Shown: positions 37,305 to 45,846 of the stretch, one piece after another
Layout of the letters: every line of letters begins with the position of its first letter
Numbering within the stretch: the first letter of the stretch is position 1
DNA from: Enterococcus faecalis
GTDB taxonomy: Bacteria > Bacillota > Bacilli > Lactobacillales > Enterococcaceae
DNA: 64,000 nucleotides
Assembly (NCBI RefSeq): GCF_029024925.1
Contig: NZ_CP118962.1
Location: forward strand, 962,001 to 1,026,000
Direction of reading: 5' to 3'
Program-made: the position numbers and the translations under genes
Notes under the pieces: generated by a model
Database searches by the model: none
What the model was told of the DNA's origin: nothing
What the model saw: only the letters and a program-made list of their open reading frames with translations

Positions 37305-38801
37305 ATGAAGGAAGCTGTATTTTTACAAGAAGTGAAAGAAATTCAATTACTAAAAAATGCCTTGACATTATTAGACTGGGATTCATCAACTGGGATGCCA
37401 GAAAAAAGTAGTCCTTTTCGAGGAGAAGTAGAAGGGTATTTAACCGGATTATATTTTGAACGAAGTATTGGCCCAGTTATTCAAGAAGCATTGGCCTATT
37501 TTGAGACACGCCCTGAAGAATTATCTGAATTAGGGAAACTGGTTTTTGAAAAAGTAAAAGAAGAATATGCTTTGAATAAAAATGTTCCAGCTGAACGTAT
37601 GCAAGAATATGTTAAAGTATTAAACCAAGCACATACAGATTGGTTAAAAGCACGCGCTGCACAAGATTTCGGCTTGTTAGAAGAAACCTTAACGAAGGTC
37701 GTTGCGTTCCAAAAAGAGTTCATTCCTTATTGGCAAAAAGAAGAAAAAACTCCGTATGATGTGTTATTAAATCAATTTGAACCAGGGATGACGGTTGAGA
37801 AACTAGACCAAGTATTCGACCAAGTAAAACAAGGGATTCAAGAGATTCGGACCGTTTTGGCAGAAAAAGGTACGCCGCCTAGAACTGACTTTTTATCTAG
37901 AAAAATGACCAAAGAACAACAACGCCGTTTTGTGATTGGTGTGGTTGAGCAATTAGGCTATGATTTTTCAAAAGGCCGATTAGATGATACAGTTCATCCA
38001 TTTATGACAGCTCTAAATCGAAATGATGCGCGGATTACTACGCGCTGGGAAGAAAATAATTTCTCAATGGCAACATTTGGTGTGATTCATGAAGCGGGTC
38101 ATGGGATGTACGAACAAAATTTTGATCCTAAATTTGACTTTACGCCGCTAAGCGAAGGTGCCTCTATGGGGATTCACGAATCACAATCGCTCTTTAATGA
38201 AATTATCATTGGTAGCAACCGGGCTTTTTGGCAAAAACAATACCCGTTTTTCCAAGAATGCGCAGAAGGTACTTTTGATGATATTGCTTTTGAAGATTTC
38301 TATGCTTCTTTAAAAGAAACGAAAGCAAGTTTGATTCGGATTGATTCCGATAGTCTCACCTATCCTTTGCATATCATTATTCGTTATGAAATTGAAAAAA
38401 TGTTATTTAATGGTTCTTTGGAAGTCGCTGATTTGCCAAAAGTGTGGAACGAAAAATACCAAGAGTACTTAGGCGTATCACCTGAAAATGATTTAGAAGG
38501 TGTCCTTCAAGATGTTCATTGGTCTGGAGGTAGCTTTGGTTATTTCCCATCTTATGCCTTGGGTTATATGTACGCCGCGCAACTATTTCACGCAATGAAA
38601 CAAGAATTATCTGTTGATGAAATTTTAGCTTCGGAGGATTATTCTGACATCCGTAAATGGTTAACACAACATATTCATCAGTACGGCGCTTCACGTAAAC
38701 CAAATCAATTAATTTATGATGCAACGGGAGAAGAATTGAATCCTGGTTATTTAATTGATTATATGAAAGCTATTTATTTTGATGTTTATCAAGTGCAATA
38801 A
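37305..38801 (+). CDS. M32-family metallocarboxypeptidase (Taq type)
   Basis: A 498-residue zinc carboxypeptidase that removes C-terminal residues from peptides, with no signal peptide, so cytoplasmic. The zinc motif is HEAGH (in VIHEAGHGMYEQN), the downstream ligand is in GIHESQSLFNE, and family motifs DSDSLTYPLHIIIRYEIEK and GSFGYFPSYALGYMYAAQ are present. It starts 18 bases after the methyltransferase gene. Confidence 0.93.
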   Translation: MKEAVFLQEVKEIQLLKNALTLLDWDSSTGMPEKSSPFRGEVEGYLTGLYFERSIGPVIQEALAYFETRPEELSELGKLVFEKVKEEYALNKNVPAERMQEYVKVLNQAHTDWLKARAAQDFGLLEETLTKVVAFQKEFIPYWQKEEKTPYDVLLNQFEPGMTVEKLDQVFDQVKQGIQEIRTVLAEKGTPPRTDFLSRKMTKEQQRRFVIGVVEQLGYDFSKGRLDDTVHPFMTALNRNDARITTRWEENNFSMATFGVIHEAGHGMYEQNFDPKFDFTPLSEGASMGIHESQSLFNEIIIGSNRAFWQKQYPFFQECAEGTFDDIAFEDFYASLKETKASLIRIDSDSLTYPLHIIIRYEIEKMLFNGSLEVADLPKVWNEKYQEYLGVSPENDLEGVLQDVHWSGGSFGYFPSYALGYMYAAQLFHAMKQELSVDEILASEDYSDIRKWLTQHIHQYGASRKPNQLIYDATGEELNPGYLIDYMKAIYFDVYQVQ

Positions 38802-38833
38802 GTGAAACAAGCAAGGGGAAGTGGACAACAACA

Positions 38834-39550
38834 ATGTTATCAATTCGTGAATATTTAGAAGCTGGTGAAACAACAATCTCAAACTTACTATTTGATCATT
38901 ACCAAAAAATTGGTTTGAAAGATGATGAATTTCTCTTTTTACTGCAACTTTTTCGTTCGCAAAATGCAGGCGATTTATTTCCAGACTTAATGGCGATTGC
39001 AGAGACGATGGGCAAAACGCCAGATACGATTTATAAGTTGTTAAATCAATTGGTTTCTCGCGGATTTATTCGAATTGAAACACAACAAAACCAAAAAGGT
39101 CAAATGATGGATACGTATGATTTACTGCCTGTTTTTCAAAAGATTCAATTATTTTTACAAACGAGCAAAGAAAAACAAGTTGTCGCAAACCACGAAGATG
39201 AAATTAAACAGCTTTACCAAGGCTTTGAAAAAGAATTCGGACGTCCACTTTCACCAATTGAATTAGAAATGATTGGTCAGTGGTTGAACACGGACCATTA
39301 TTCCCCTGAATTAATCCGGTTAGCGTTGCGAGAAGCCGTTTTAAATCAGGCGTATAGTTTGAAATATATTGATCGTATTTTACTTGCGTGGGAGCGTAAA
39401 AATATTACCACCAAAGAACAAGTTGCTGCTGATCAGAAAAAACGAAAAGATTCTATGATTCAAAATGAGATTGAACAACAAGGTCAGACACAAGAATCGT
39501 TGCCAAAGGTTACATTACACAATTGGTTAAATCCAGAAGACAGTGAATAA
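38834..39550 (+). CDS. dnaD: DNA replication initiation protein DnaD
   Basis: A 238-residue Gram-positive primosome protein that helps load the helicase at origins and restart sites. The N-terminal winged helix (about 1-110) is followed by a DnaD/DnaB2 domain (about 125-205) with YQGFEKEFGRPLSPIELEMI and YIDRILLAWERKNI. The tail is disordered. nth follows 14 bases later, the usual arrangement. Confidence 0.93.
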   Translation: MLSIREYLEAGETTISNLLFDHYQKIGLKDDEFLFLLQLFRSQNAGDLFPDLMAIAETMGKTPDTIYKLLNQLVSRGFIRIETQQNQKGQMMDTYDLLPVFQKIQLFLQTSKEKQVVANHEDEIKQLYQGFEKEFGRPLSPIELEMIGQWLNTDHYSPELIRLALREAVLNQAYSLKYIDRILLAWERKNITTKEQVAADQKKRKDSMIQNEIEQQGQTQESLPKVTLHNWLNPEDSE

Positions 39551-39564
39551 AAAGGAGGTGGGCC

Positions 39565-40212
39565 ATGCTATCAAAAGAGAAAACAATGGAAGCTATTGAA
39601 ATTATGTATGAGATGTTTCCAAATGCAGAATGTGAATTAAAACATAAGAATCCTTTTGAATTATTAATTGCTGTGATTTTAAGTGCGCAAGCAACCGATG
39701 TATCGGTAAATAAAGCGACTCCTGGTTTATTCGCAGCTTTTCCAACACCAGAAGCTTTAGCAGCTGCGCCGGTGGAGGAGATTATTGCTAAAATAAAAAC
39801 CATTGGCTTATATCGCAATAAAGCAAAAAATATTAAAGCGTGCGCACAACAACTTTTAGAACGTTTCAATGGAGAAGTTCCGCAAACCAGAGATGAACTG
39901 GTCAGTTTACCTGGCGTGGGGAGAAAAACAGCCAATGTAGTAATGGGAGATGCTTTCGGCGAACCGGCTTTTGCAGTAGATACACATGTGGAACGAGTGT
40001 CCAAGCGCCTTAGAATTTGTAAGCTAAATGCGAATGTTACTGAAGTTGAGCAAACCTTAATGCGTAAAGTTCCGAAAGAACTCTGGGTGAAAACGCACCA
40101 TACCATGATTTTCTTTGGGCGTTATCACTGCCTAGCAAGAGCGCCTAAATGTGAAGCCTGTCCGCTACTCTATATGTGTCAAGAAGGCAAAGAACGGATG
40201 AAAGGGAAATAA
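39565..40212 (+). CDS. nth: Endonuclease III
   Basis: A 215-residue base-excision-repair glycosylase/AP lyase for oxidised pyrimidines. The helix-hairpin-helix LPGVGRKTANVVM carries the catalytic Lys; the catalytic Asp is in AVDTHVERV. The 4Fe-4S cluster is C-x6-C-x2-C-x5-C (CLARAPKCEACPLLYMC). It starts after AAAGGAGGTGG. Confidence 0.96.
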   Translation: MLSKEKTMEAIEIMYEMFPNAECELKHKNPFELLIAVILSAQATDVSVNKATPGLFAAFPTPEALAAAPVEEIIAKIKTIGLYRNKAKNIKACAQQLLERFNGEVPQTRDELVSLPGVGRKTANVVMGDAFGEPAFAVDTHVERVSKRLRICKLNANVTEVEQTLMRKVPKELWVKTHHTMIFFGRYHCLARAPKCEACPLLYMCQEGKERMKGK

Positions 40213-40228
40213 CACATTTTTTCCTAAA

Positions 40229-40267
40229 AAAGCGAGCCACAAGTCCAACCGACTTGTGGCTCGCTTT
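40229..40267 (+). terminator. dnaD-nth terminator
   Basis: A 17-bp perfect stem, AAAGCGAGCCACAAGTC (40229-40245) with its complement (40251-40267), then a T-rich run. Confidence 0.9.
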
Positions 40268-40276
40268 CTTTTTTTG

Positions 40277-40318
40277 ATTTTTAAGAAACGCAACAAATGA
40301 TTGCGGTTTCTTAAAAAT
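40277..40318. repeat. Second hairpin before the GntR gene
   Basis: ATTTTTAAGAAAC (40277-40289) and GTTTCTTAAAAAT (40306-40318) form an inverted repeat that ends at the gntR promoter -35. It may be a further terminator or an upstream regulatory structure. Confidence 0.45.
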
Positions 40319-40348
40319 TGATTTAGTATAGACAGTGTGGTATATACT
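40318..40348 (+). promoter_or_regulatory. gntR promoter with paired GTATA-AC operator sites
   Basis: TTGATT (40318-40323), 17 bases, TATATA (40341-40346). Two elements, GTATAGAC (40326-40333) and GTATATAC (40340-40347), are spaced 14 bases start to start and cover the spacer and -10. The same pair at the same spacing occurs at 42542-42563, so this is a likely operator of the GntR protein encoded here. Confidence 0.7.
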
Positions 40349-40385
40349 AGAAAATTTATTTTTTTGAAGAAAGATAGGCGATGAA

Positions 40386-41150
40386 ATGACAGAAAATGCA
40401 CCCAAATTTAAGCAAATTTCTGCAGAAATTGAAAAGAAGATTCGAGACGGTCTGTATGTAAGTGCACAAAAATTACCTTCAGAATATGATTTAGCTAAAG
40501 AATATAACTGCAGTCGCTTGACCATCCGTAAAGCGATTGATGATTTGATCCGCAAAAATATTTTGGTAAAACGACATGGTAAAGGTAGTTATGTGATGTC
40601 GCAAGCGAAAATTCAAAGTGGTCGCGCTGGCTTACAAGGTTTTACTGAGGCAGCCAAAGCTTACGGGAAAAAAAGCCAGACAGAAGTCATTTCCTTTGAA
40701 GAAGTAGTACATCCCGCTGAGAAAATTCGGGAGGCGCTCCAAGTAGGCAAAAATGAGGCAATTTATGAACTGATTCGCCGCCGAATGTTAGACGGCGAAC
40801 CAATGACAGTTGAAAAAATTTATTTGCCACAGGCATACGTACAAGGCCATACGAAGCAAGACTTCGAGGGCTCTCTTTTCTGCTTAATCGAGAAGAACGT
40901 CGAGATTGCTTATTCGCATCAAGAAATTGAAGCAATCTTAGTTGAAGCGGAAATTTCAGAATTATTGAATGTTCCTGTGGGCCAACCACTTTTACAAGTC
41001 CACTCTATCACCTATGCGCTTGATGCAACTCCTATTTTATATGATGTCTCTTTATATCGAGCAGATCGGTACACGTTTAAAAACACACTGACCCGCTATA
41101 GCCCGTCTGAAAACAACCAAGTGGAGCTAGGAGGTTCTTGGAACGAATGA
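40386..41150 (+). CDS. GntR-family regulator (HutC/UTRA subfamily)
   Basis: A 254-residue regulator. The winged helix (about 1-75: KLPSEYDLAKEYNCSRLTIRKAIDDL) is followed by the UTRA ligand-binding domain (about 95-235, with YELIRRRMLDGEPMTVEKIYLP). UTRA members, such as NagR/YvoA, often sense phosphorylated sugars including GlcN-6-P or GlcNAc-6-P. Here it leads a glyco-amino-acid type operon and probably represses itself and the 42.6-45.8 kb genes. The stop overlaps the next ATG by 4 bases. Confidence 0.88.
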   Translation: MTENAPKFKQISAEIEKKIRDGLYVSAQKLPSEYDLAKEYNCSRLTIRKAIDDLIRKNILVKRHGKGSYVMSQAKIQSGRAGLQGFTEAAKAYGKKSQTEVISFEEVVHPAEKIREALQVGKNEAIYELIRRRMLDGEPMTVEKIYLPQAYVQGHTKQDFEGSLFCLIEKNVEIAYSHQEIEAILVEAEISELLNVPVGQPLLQVHSITYALDATPILYDVSLYRADRYTFKNTLTRYSPSENNQVELGGSWNE

Positions 41151-42445
41151 AGATCAAAGAAGAAATAGCCGCTCAAAAAGATTTATTTTATGAAGACTTA
41201 AACAAAATTATCGCGATTCGAAGTGTGAAAGGGTCGCCTAAAAAAGAGGCACCTTTTGGCGAAGGACCGAAAAGAGCCTTGGAAGAAACGCTGAAACTTG
41301 CAGAGCGTTATGGTTTTCAAACTGGGATTGTCAATGACGCAGTTGGCTATGCGCAATGGGGAACAGCGGAAGAATATCTGGGAATTATTGGTCATTTAGA
41401 TGTAGTACCAGAAGGTTCTGGTTGGTCAGTGCCGCCCTTTCAATTAACGAAAAAAAATCAACGTTTGTATGGTAGAGGAATTCTAGATAATAAAGGTCCT
41501 ATCTTGGCTTGCCTGTATGGAATGAAATTACTGAAAGAACTTGGTTACCAACCAAAGAAAACCATTCGCTTAATGTTTGGCACGGATGAAGAAAGTGGGA
41601 GTGGAGATATCCCCTTATATTTAGAGAAGGAAAACGCACCCGTTTTTGGATTTACTCCAGATTGTAAATATCCAGTAGTTTATGGGGAGCGAGGGATTGT
41701 TAATTATGAGATCACAACGACCATCCCAGATGATTCAAGTGAACAAATTGGTCAGATTATAGGTGATCAAGCAAAAGACCACGTACCTGATCAATTAAGT
41801 GTGGTGATTGCGGGAAAAACAACAGCAATCACGGGAAAACGTGCTCCTTCCAATGCGCCAGAACTAGGCAAGAACGCGATTACTTTATTGGCACAGAAAA
41901 TTAGCGAGGAACAGTTAGTCAAAGGAAATTTATTACAGTATTTCGACTGGTTAACCGCTAGTTTTCACGAAAAGCACTATGGCGAAGGAGTAGCTCTGGA
42001 CTTTAAGGATCAGGATAGTGGGCAATTGATTTTAACGCCCTATGCGTTGGAAAAAAGAGGACAGCAATTGGTGTTATCATTGGCCGTGCGTTATCCTGTT
42101 TCTATTACAGAAAACGAAGTAACCACGCAGCTAACGAAGGCACTATTTCCAGAAAGTGAAGTGACCGTCATCCGCCGCCTCCCTAGTACGCTGTTTCCAA
42201 AAGATGAGCGCAATGTTCAAAAATTAACCAAGGTTTATGAACAAATTACTGGCTTAGATGGGACGCCAGTCACAACTACAGGTGCTACGTATGCTCGCTT
42301 TATGCCGAATATCGTTGCTTTTGGTCCATCATTTCTTGGTCAAAAAGGCATTGCGCATAACCAAGATGAATATATGGATGAAAAAGATTTACTGCTTAAT
42401 CTGGAAATCTATATGCAAGCGATGATTGCATTAACAGAAGCATAA
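41147..42445 (+). CDS. M20-family dipeptidase (PepV/Sapep-like)
   Basis: A 432-residue zinc peptidase, cytoplasmic. Metal ligands: His and Asp in IIGHLDVVPEGSGW, Asp in GRGILDNKGP, Glu pair in FGTDEESGSGD, and Asp in FTPDCKYPV. The late His is in GIAHNQDEYMD. It cleaves short peptides. It is translationally coupled to the regulator (ATGA overlap); AGGAGG is 12 bases upstream, so the TTG at 41138 is an alternative start. In this operon it may trim short glycopeptides. Confidence 0.87.
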   Translation: MKIKEEIAAQKDLFYEDLNKIIAIRSVKGSPKKEAPFGEGPKRALEETLKLAERYGFQTGIVNDAVGYAQWGTAEEYLGIIGHLDVVPEGSGWSVPPFQLTKKNQRLYGRGILDNKGPILACLYGMKLLKELGYQPKKTIRLMFGTDEESGSGDIPLYLEKENAPVFGFTPDCKYPVVYGERGIVNYEITTTIPDDSSEQIGQIIGDQAKDHVPDQLSVVIAGKTTAITGKRAPSNAPELGKNAITLLAQKISEEQLVKGNLLQYFDWLTASFHEKHYGEGVALDFKDQDSGQLILTPYALEKRGQQLVLSLAVRYPVSITENEVTTQLTKALFPESEVTVIRRLPSTLFPKDERNVQKLTKVYEQITGLDGTPVTTTGATYARFMPNIVAFGPSFLGQKGIAHNQDEYMDEKDLLLNLEIYMQAMIALTEA

Positions 42446-42450
42446 AACCA

Positions 42451-42516
42451 ATAGAAGATACACGTATGAGAAGAAGCCAATGTGTTTCGTAGAGGTCGCA
42501 TACGTGTATCTTCTAT
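42451..42516 (+). terminator. Terminator between dipeptidase and glycosylasparaginase genes
   Basis: An 18-bp perfect stem (42451-42468 with 42499-42516) with a 30-base loop, followed by T's. It separates the regulator-dipeptidase transcript from the next promoter. Confidence 0.85.
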
Positions 42517-42541
42517 TTTTCTGTATAAAATTTCATTTTCA

Positions 42542-42574
42542 GTATATACAAAACAGTATATACTAGTTTATAAT
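42542..42574 (+). promoter_or_regulatory. Promoter of the glycosylasparaginase-PTS operon with paired GTATATAC operator
   Basis: A -35 TATACA (42545-42550), 18 bases, TATAAT (42569-42574). Two GTATATAC copies (42542-42549 and 42556-42563), 14 bases start to start, overlie the -35 and spacer. They share AGTATA-AC and GTATATACTAG with the gntR promoter. Binding of the GntR protein would block transcription. Confidence 0.75.
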
Positions 42575-42583
42575 GGTGGAGAA

Positions 42584-42599
42584 ATGTAAGCGTTAACGA
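42584..42599 (+). promoter_or_regulatory. Candidate cre (CcpA) site
   Basis: ATGTAAGCGTTAACGA matches the catabolite-responsive element WTGNAARCGNWWNCAW with one mismatch (CG for CA). Placed just downstream of the -10, it would let CcpA repress the operon when preferred sugars are present. Confidence 0.65.
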
Positions 42600-42614
42600 A
42601 AGGGCGGATGGAAA

Positions 42615-43568
42615 ATGACTTGGGGTGCAATTGCGACATGGCGGATGGCACATGATGGGTTACTAAAAGCTACAGAAGAATTACAACAAGGAGGTGCTGC
42701 AGGCACGGCCGTGGAACAATTAATTAAAGAAGTAGAAGACTATCCTTTTTATAAGTCAGTGGGCTACGGCGGTTTACCTAATGAGGAAGGGATTTTAGAA
42801 ATGGATGCTGCCTATATGGATGGAGACACATTTGCAATTGGTGCTGTGGCGGGAATTACAGATGTTAAAAATCCGATTTCAGTGGCTAAAGCATTAAGTA
42901 AAGAGAAGTTTAATAGTTTTCGTGTTGGCGCAGGTGCAACGAAATATTCAATGTTGCACGGTTTTGAAAGAAAGAATATGTTGACAGAACGCGCTAATCA
43001 ATGGTGGCAAAAGCGTTTAAAAGAAATTCAGGAAAATCAGTTGAACCCCTATGATGGGCATGATACTGTCGGCGCTATTACGTTAGACCAAACAGGATCA
43101 ATGGCAGCTGGCACTTCCAGTTCGGGACTCTTCATGAAAAAAGCAGGACGTGTTGGCGATTCACCACTGTCAGGTTCTGGTTTTTATGTTGATAGCGAAA
43201 TTGGTGGTGCTGCGGCTACAGGCTTAGGTGAAGATTTAATGAAAGGCTGTCTTTCTTATGAAATCGTTCGTTTAATGGGGGAAGGGCGCTCGCCACAACA
43301 AGCATGTGATCAAGCGGTCTATGCTTTTCACGAAAAATTGACCCAACGTTATGGGAAAGCAGGAGCTTTTTCACTGGTGGCCATGAACAAACAGGGAGAC
43401 TGGGGCGTAGCTACGAATGTGGAATTTACTTTTACGGTTGGTACTGATATGCAGCAACCAGAAATCTATATTGCAAATCCAGGCAAGAATCATACCACAG
43501 AGATTCAGCCGATTTCACAAGAATGGTTAGCGGCCTATGAAAAAAGAATTAAAGCACCAATTGAATAG
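42615..43568 (+). CDS. Cytoplasmic glycosylasparaginase (aspartylglucosaminidase, Ntn hydrolase T2)
   Basis: A 317-residue N-terminal-nucleophile hydrolase. The family splits the bond between GlcNAc and asparagine after self-cleavage before a Thr. The cleavage site GHD-TVGAITL places the nucleophile at Thr151; RVGDSPLSGSGFY (Arg179, Asp182) and GGAAATGLGE give the substrate-binding loop. SVGYGGLPNEEGILEMDAAYMDG is a family signature. No signal peptide, unlike lysosomal or periplasmic members, so it should act on an imported substrate. It is followed by PTS genes. The isoaspartyl-peptidase branch is less likely given the RVGDSP loop. Confidence 0.9.
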   Translation: MTWGAIATWRMAHDGLLKATEELQQGGAAGTAVEQLIKEVEDYPFYKSVGYGGLPNEEGILEMDAAYMDGDTFAIGAVAGITDVKNPISVAKALSKEKFNSFRVGAGATKYSMLHGFERKNMLTERANQWWQKRLKEIQENQLNPYDGHDTVGAITLDQTGSMAAGTSSSGLFMKKAGRVGDSPLSGSGFYVDSEIGGAAATGLGEDLMKGCLSYEIVRLMGEGRSPQQACDQAVYAFHEKLTQRYGKAGAFSLVAMNKQGDWGVATNVEFTFTVGTDMQQPEIYIANPGKNHTTEIQPISQEWLAAYEKRIKAPIE

Positions 43569-43587
43569 ATGAGGAGAGTGAAGGAAC

Positions 43588-43917
43588 ATGAGTAAAAAAC
43601 AAATTTATCTTTTTTGTGATGCAGGGATGTCTACAAGTATTATGGTGAATAAAATGATGGAAGTGGTTGAAAAACATCAAATGCCTTTAATGATTACTGC
43701 TTTTCCTATTGCAAGAGCACAAGAAGTGGTTGAAGCAGAGAAGCCTGTTGCTATTTTATTAGGACCACAAGTCCGTTTTTTATTAGAAAAAACAAAAGAA
43801 CAATTTGCTCCGCAAGGGATTCCTGTCGCTGCAATTACGCCAGAAATTTATGGCATGATGGATGGCGAAAAAGCATTGAAAGAAGCACTGCGGTTAATTA
43901 AGCAAAATAAAAAATAA
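43588..43917 (+). CDS. PTS EIIB component, lactose/cellobiose family
   Basis: A 109-residue EIIB. The phosphocysteine is Cys10 in LFCDAGMSTSIMV, the hallmark of the Lac/Chb class. The partner EIIC is next; no EIIA gene is present in the operon, so a EIIA must come from elsewhere. Confidence 0.9.
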   Translation: MSKKQIYLFCDAGMSTSIMVNKMMEVVEKHQMPLMITAFPIARAQEVVEAEKPVAILLGPQVRFLLEKTKEQFAPQGIPVAAITPEIYGMMDGEKALKEALRLIKQNKK

Positions 43918-43935
43918 TAGATAGGAGTGACGACC

Positions 43936-45291
43936 GTGCAAAAATTTTTGGATTGGTTAGAGCGCGTATTGACCCCTTTGGCAAAAGTGATAGGAGAAAA
44001 TAAGTATTTAGTAGCGATTCGTGATGGCTTCCTTTTATCAACGCCCTTGTTGATTGTTGGTTCGGTCTTCTTATTAATAGCTAATTTTCCTTTGCCACAA
44101 TGGGATACTTGGATGTCTCATTTGCTTGGTAAAGACTGGGCGACAATGATGTCTGTTCCAGCTAGTGCTAGTTTTGATGTAATGACCATTCTGGCCGTTG
44201 TCGGTATTGCCTATAGTTTAGGGAAACAATTCAATGTGGATGCAATGCAAGCAGGAATTATCGCATTGGTTTCATTTTTTATTGTAACGCCTTATCAAAC
44301 ATTATTTACACCGGAAAATAGTTCAAAGGTTTATGAAGTTACTAGTTTACCTTTAAAATGGATGGGTTCCAGTGGCTTGTTTTTAGGAATGATTGTCGCA
44401 TTAATTGCGACTCGTTTATTTGTGGCCATTGTTCGTAAAGGGTGGACAATAAAAATGCCAGAAGGAGTGCCACCAACAGTGGTTAAGTCTTTTGAGGCCC
44501 TGATTCCGAGTTTTTTAGTTGTTACTCTCATGTTTTTAGTCAATTGGCTGGCTGCTTTAACTCCTTATGGTAATTTACAAGATGTTATTTTTGAATTTCT
44601 ACAAACGCCCTTATTGAGTCTTGGTAATACCTTAGGTGCAATGAGCATTGCTTATTTATTTTTACACTTCTTTTGGTTCTTTGGCATTAACGGAGGTAGC
44701 GTGGTTGGCGCAGTCTTTAATCCTGTTTTGCGGGCATTGTCTGTTGAAAATTTACAAGCATTTAAAGACGGTCATGAAATTCCCAACATCATCACTGGAC
44801 AATTTCAAGATATGTTTGCAACATTTGGTGGCGCCGGTTCCACACTCTCATTAATCATTGTGATGGTCTTATTCTGTAAAAGTCAACGAATTAAAAAGCT
44901 TTCGCAACTTTCACTAATTCCTGGTGTTTTTGGGATTAACGAACCAATCATTTTTGGGTTACCAATTGTTTTAAATCCAATCCTTTTAATTCCATTTGTT
45001 TTAGTACCCGCAATTAATATTATTATTGCCTATTTTGCTATGGATTGGGGATTAGTTCCATTGACGAATGGTATTCAATTGCCGTGGACGACCCCACCAA
45101 TTATCTCAGGATTTTTAGTCAGCGGTTGGCAAGGATCAATTCTGCAAGCTCTCTTATTGGTACTAGGAATGTTCATTTACTATCCTTTTATTCGAGTTAT
45201 GGATGACCAATATTTACGTGAAGAATGGAAAGCACAAGAAGAAGAGAGTGAAGAAATTGATTTTGATTCCTTTGACTTCGATGATTTATAA
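43936..45291 (+). CDS. PTS EIIC permease, lactose/cellobiose (chitobiose) family
   Basis: A 451-residue membrane permease with about ten hydrophobic segments. LVSFFIVTPYQ, HFFWFFGINGG and PGVFGINEPIIFGLPIVLNP (the substrate-site region) identify the CelB/ChbC class, whose members import chitobiose and cellobiose. A markedly acidic tail (about 430-451) is unusual. GTG at 43936, 8 bases after AGGAG, is preferred over the GTG at 43927, which overlaps the ribosome site. Given the preceding glycosylasparaginase, GlcNAc-Asn is a plausible substrate; this is inference. Confidence 0.9.
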   Translation: MQKFLDWLERVLTPLAKVIGENKYLVAIRDGFLLSTPLLIVGSVFLLIANFPLPQWDTWMSHLLGKDWATMMSVPASASFDVMTILAVVGIAYSLGKQFNVDAMQAGIIALVSFFIVTPYQTLFTPENSSKVYEVTSLPLKWMGSSGLFLGMIVALIATRLFVAIVRKGWTIKMPEGVPPTVVKSFEALIPSFLVVTLMFLVNWLAALTPYGNLQDVIFEFLQTPLLSLGNTLGAMSIAYLFLHFFWFFGINGGSVVGAVFNPVLRALSVENLQAFKDGHEIPNIITGQFQDMFATFGGAGSTLSLIIVMVLFCKSQRIKKLSQLSLIPGVFGINEPIIFGLPIVLNPILLIPFVLVPAINIIIAYFAMDWGLVPLTNGIQLPWTTPPIISGFLVSGWQGSILQALLLVLGMFIYYPFIRVMDDQYLREEWKAQEEESEEIDFDSFDFDDL

Positions 45292-45308
45292 AAAAGGAGG
45301 AAATAGGC

Positions 45309-45827
45309 GTGAAAAAAATCCTTTTAGTCTTAAACCACAGTTTAGCAGGATTTGGCAGTGATGAACAAGCTCAGCTGAAACCAAGTGGTAAAAAAGCTCC
45401 CTTAGGTCCAGGGGTAACATTGCTACCATTTTTACAGAAGCAAGGAGCGGAAATTGTTGCGACACTTTATTGTGGTGACCAATATTATTTGGAAAACGAG
45501 GAAGAGGTAGCAAAGAAATTTATTGGCTTTGCAAAAAAGTTTCATGCCGATGCGGTACTTTGCGGACCTGCCATGCATTATCCTAATTTTGGAGAAATGG
45601 CCGCTCGTCTAGCTTGTAAGTTTAATGCTGCGGGCATTCCTGCAATTGTAGCGATGGCAGAAGAAAATCCAGCAGTTAGTCACTATTATCAGCAAGTACC
45701 GATTGTGAAGATGCCCAAAAAGGGCGGCATTGGTTTAAATAATTCGTTTAAACAAATGGCGCAATTGGTCGTGGCAAAAGCAAATGGAAAAGAAACCAAA
45801 CAGTTAGAAGAAACGAGTTGTTTTTAA
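45309..45827 (+). CDS. Stand-alone protein resembling the N-terminal part of GrdB (glycine reductase family)
   Basis: A 172-residue protein. Its layout follows the start of the GrdB/GrdF/GrdH selenoproteins of glycine, sarcosine and betaine reductases: LNHSLAGFGSDEQA, PLGPGVTLLPFL, GAEIVATLYCGDQYYLEN, DAVLCGPAMHYPNFGE, GIPAIVAMAEENPAV and VPIVKMPKKGGIG. Known GrdB proteins are about 430 residues, with selenocysteine in the second half; that half is absent and no in-frame TGA is needed. It is the last gene of the PTS operon. Its role is unknown; it could be an amino-acid or glycosylamine binding or processing protein. Confidence 0.75.
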   Translation: MKKILLVLNHSLAGFGSDEQAQLKPSGKKAPLGPGVTLLPFLQKQGAEIVATLYCGDQYYLENEEEVAKKFIGFAKKFHADAVLCGPAMHYPNFGEMAARLACKFNAAGIPAIVAMAEENPAVSHYYQQVPIVKMPKKGGIGLNNSFKQMAQLVVAKANGKETKQLEETSCF

Positions 45828-45846
45828 TTGTTGATAATCTAAAGAG

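Noticed and set aside
41138-41146. TTG start for the M20 dipeptidase
   Set aside because: It is only 3 bases from AGGAGG; the ATG at 41147 makes the common ATGA overlap with gntR, although its spacing of 12 is long, so it is not fully excluded.
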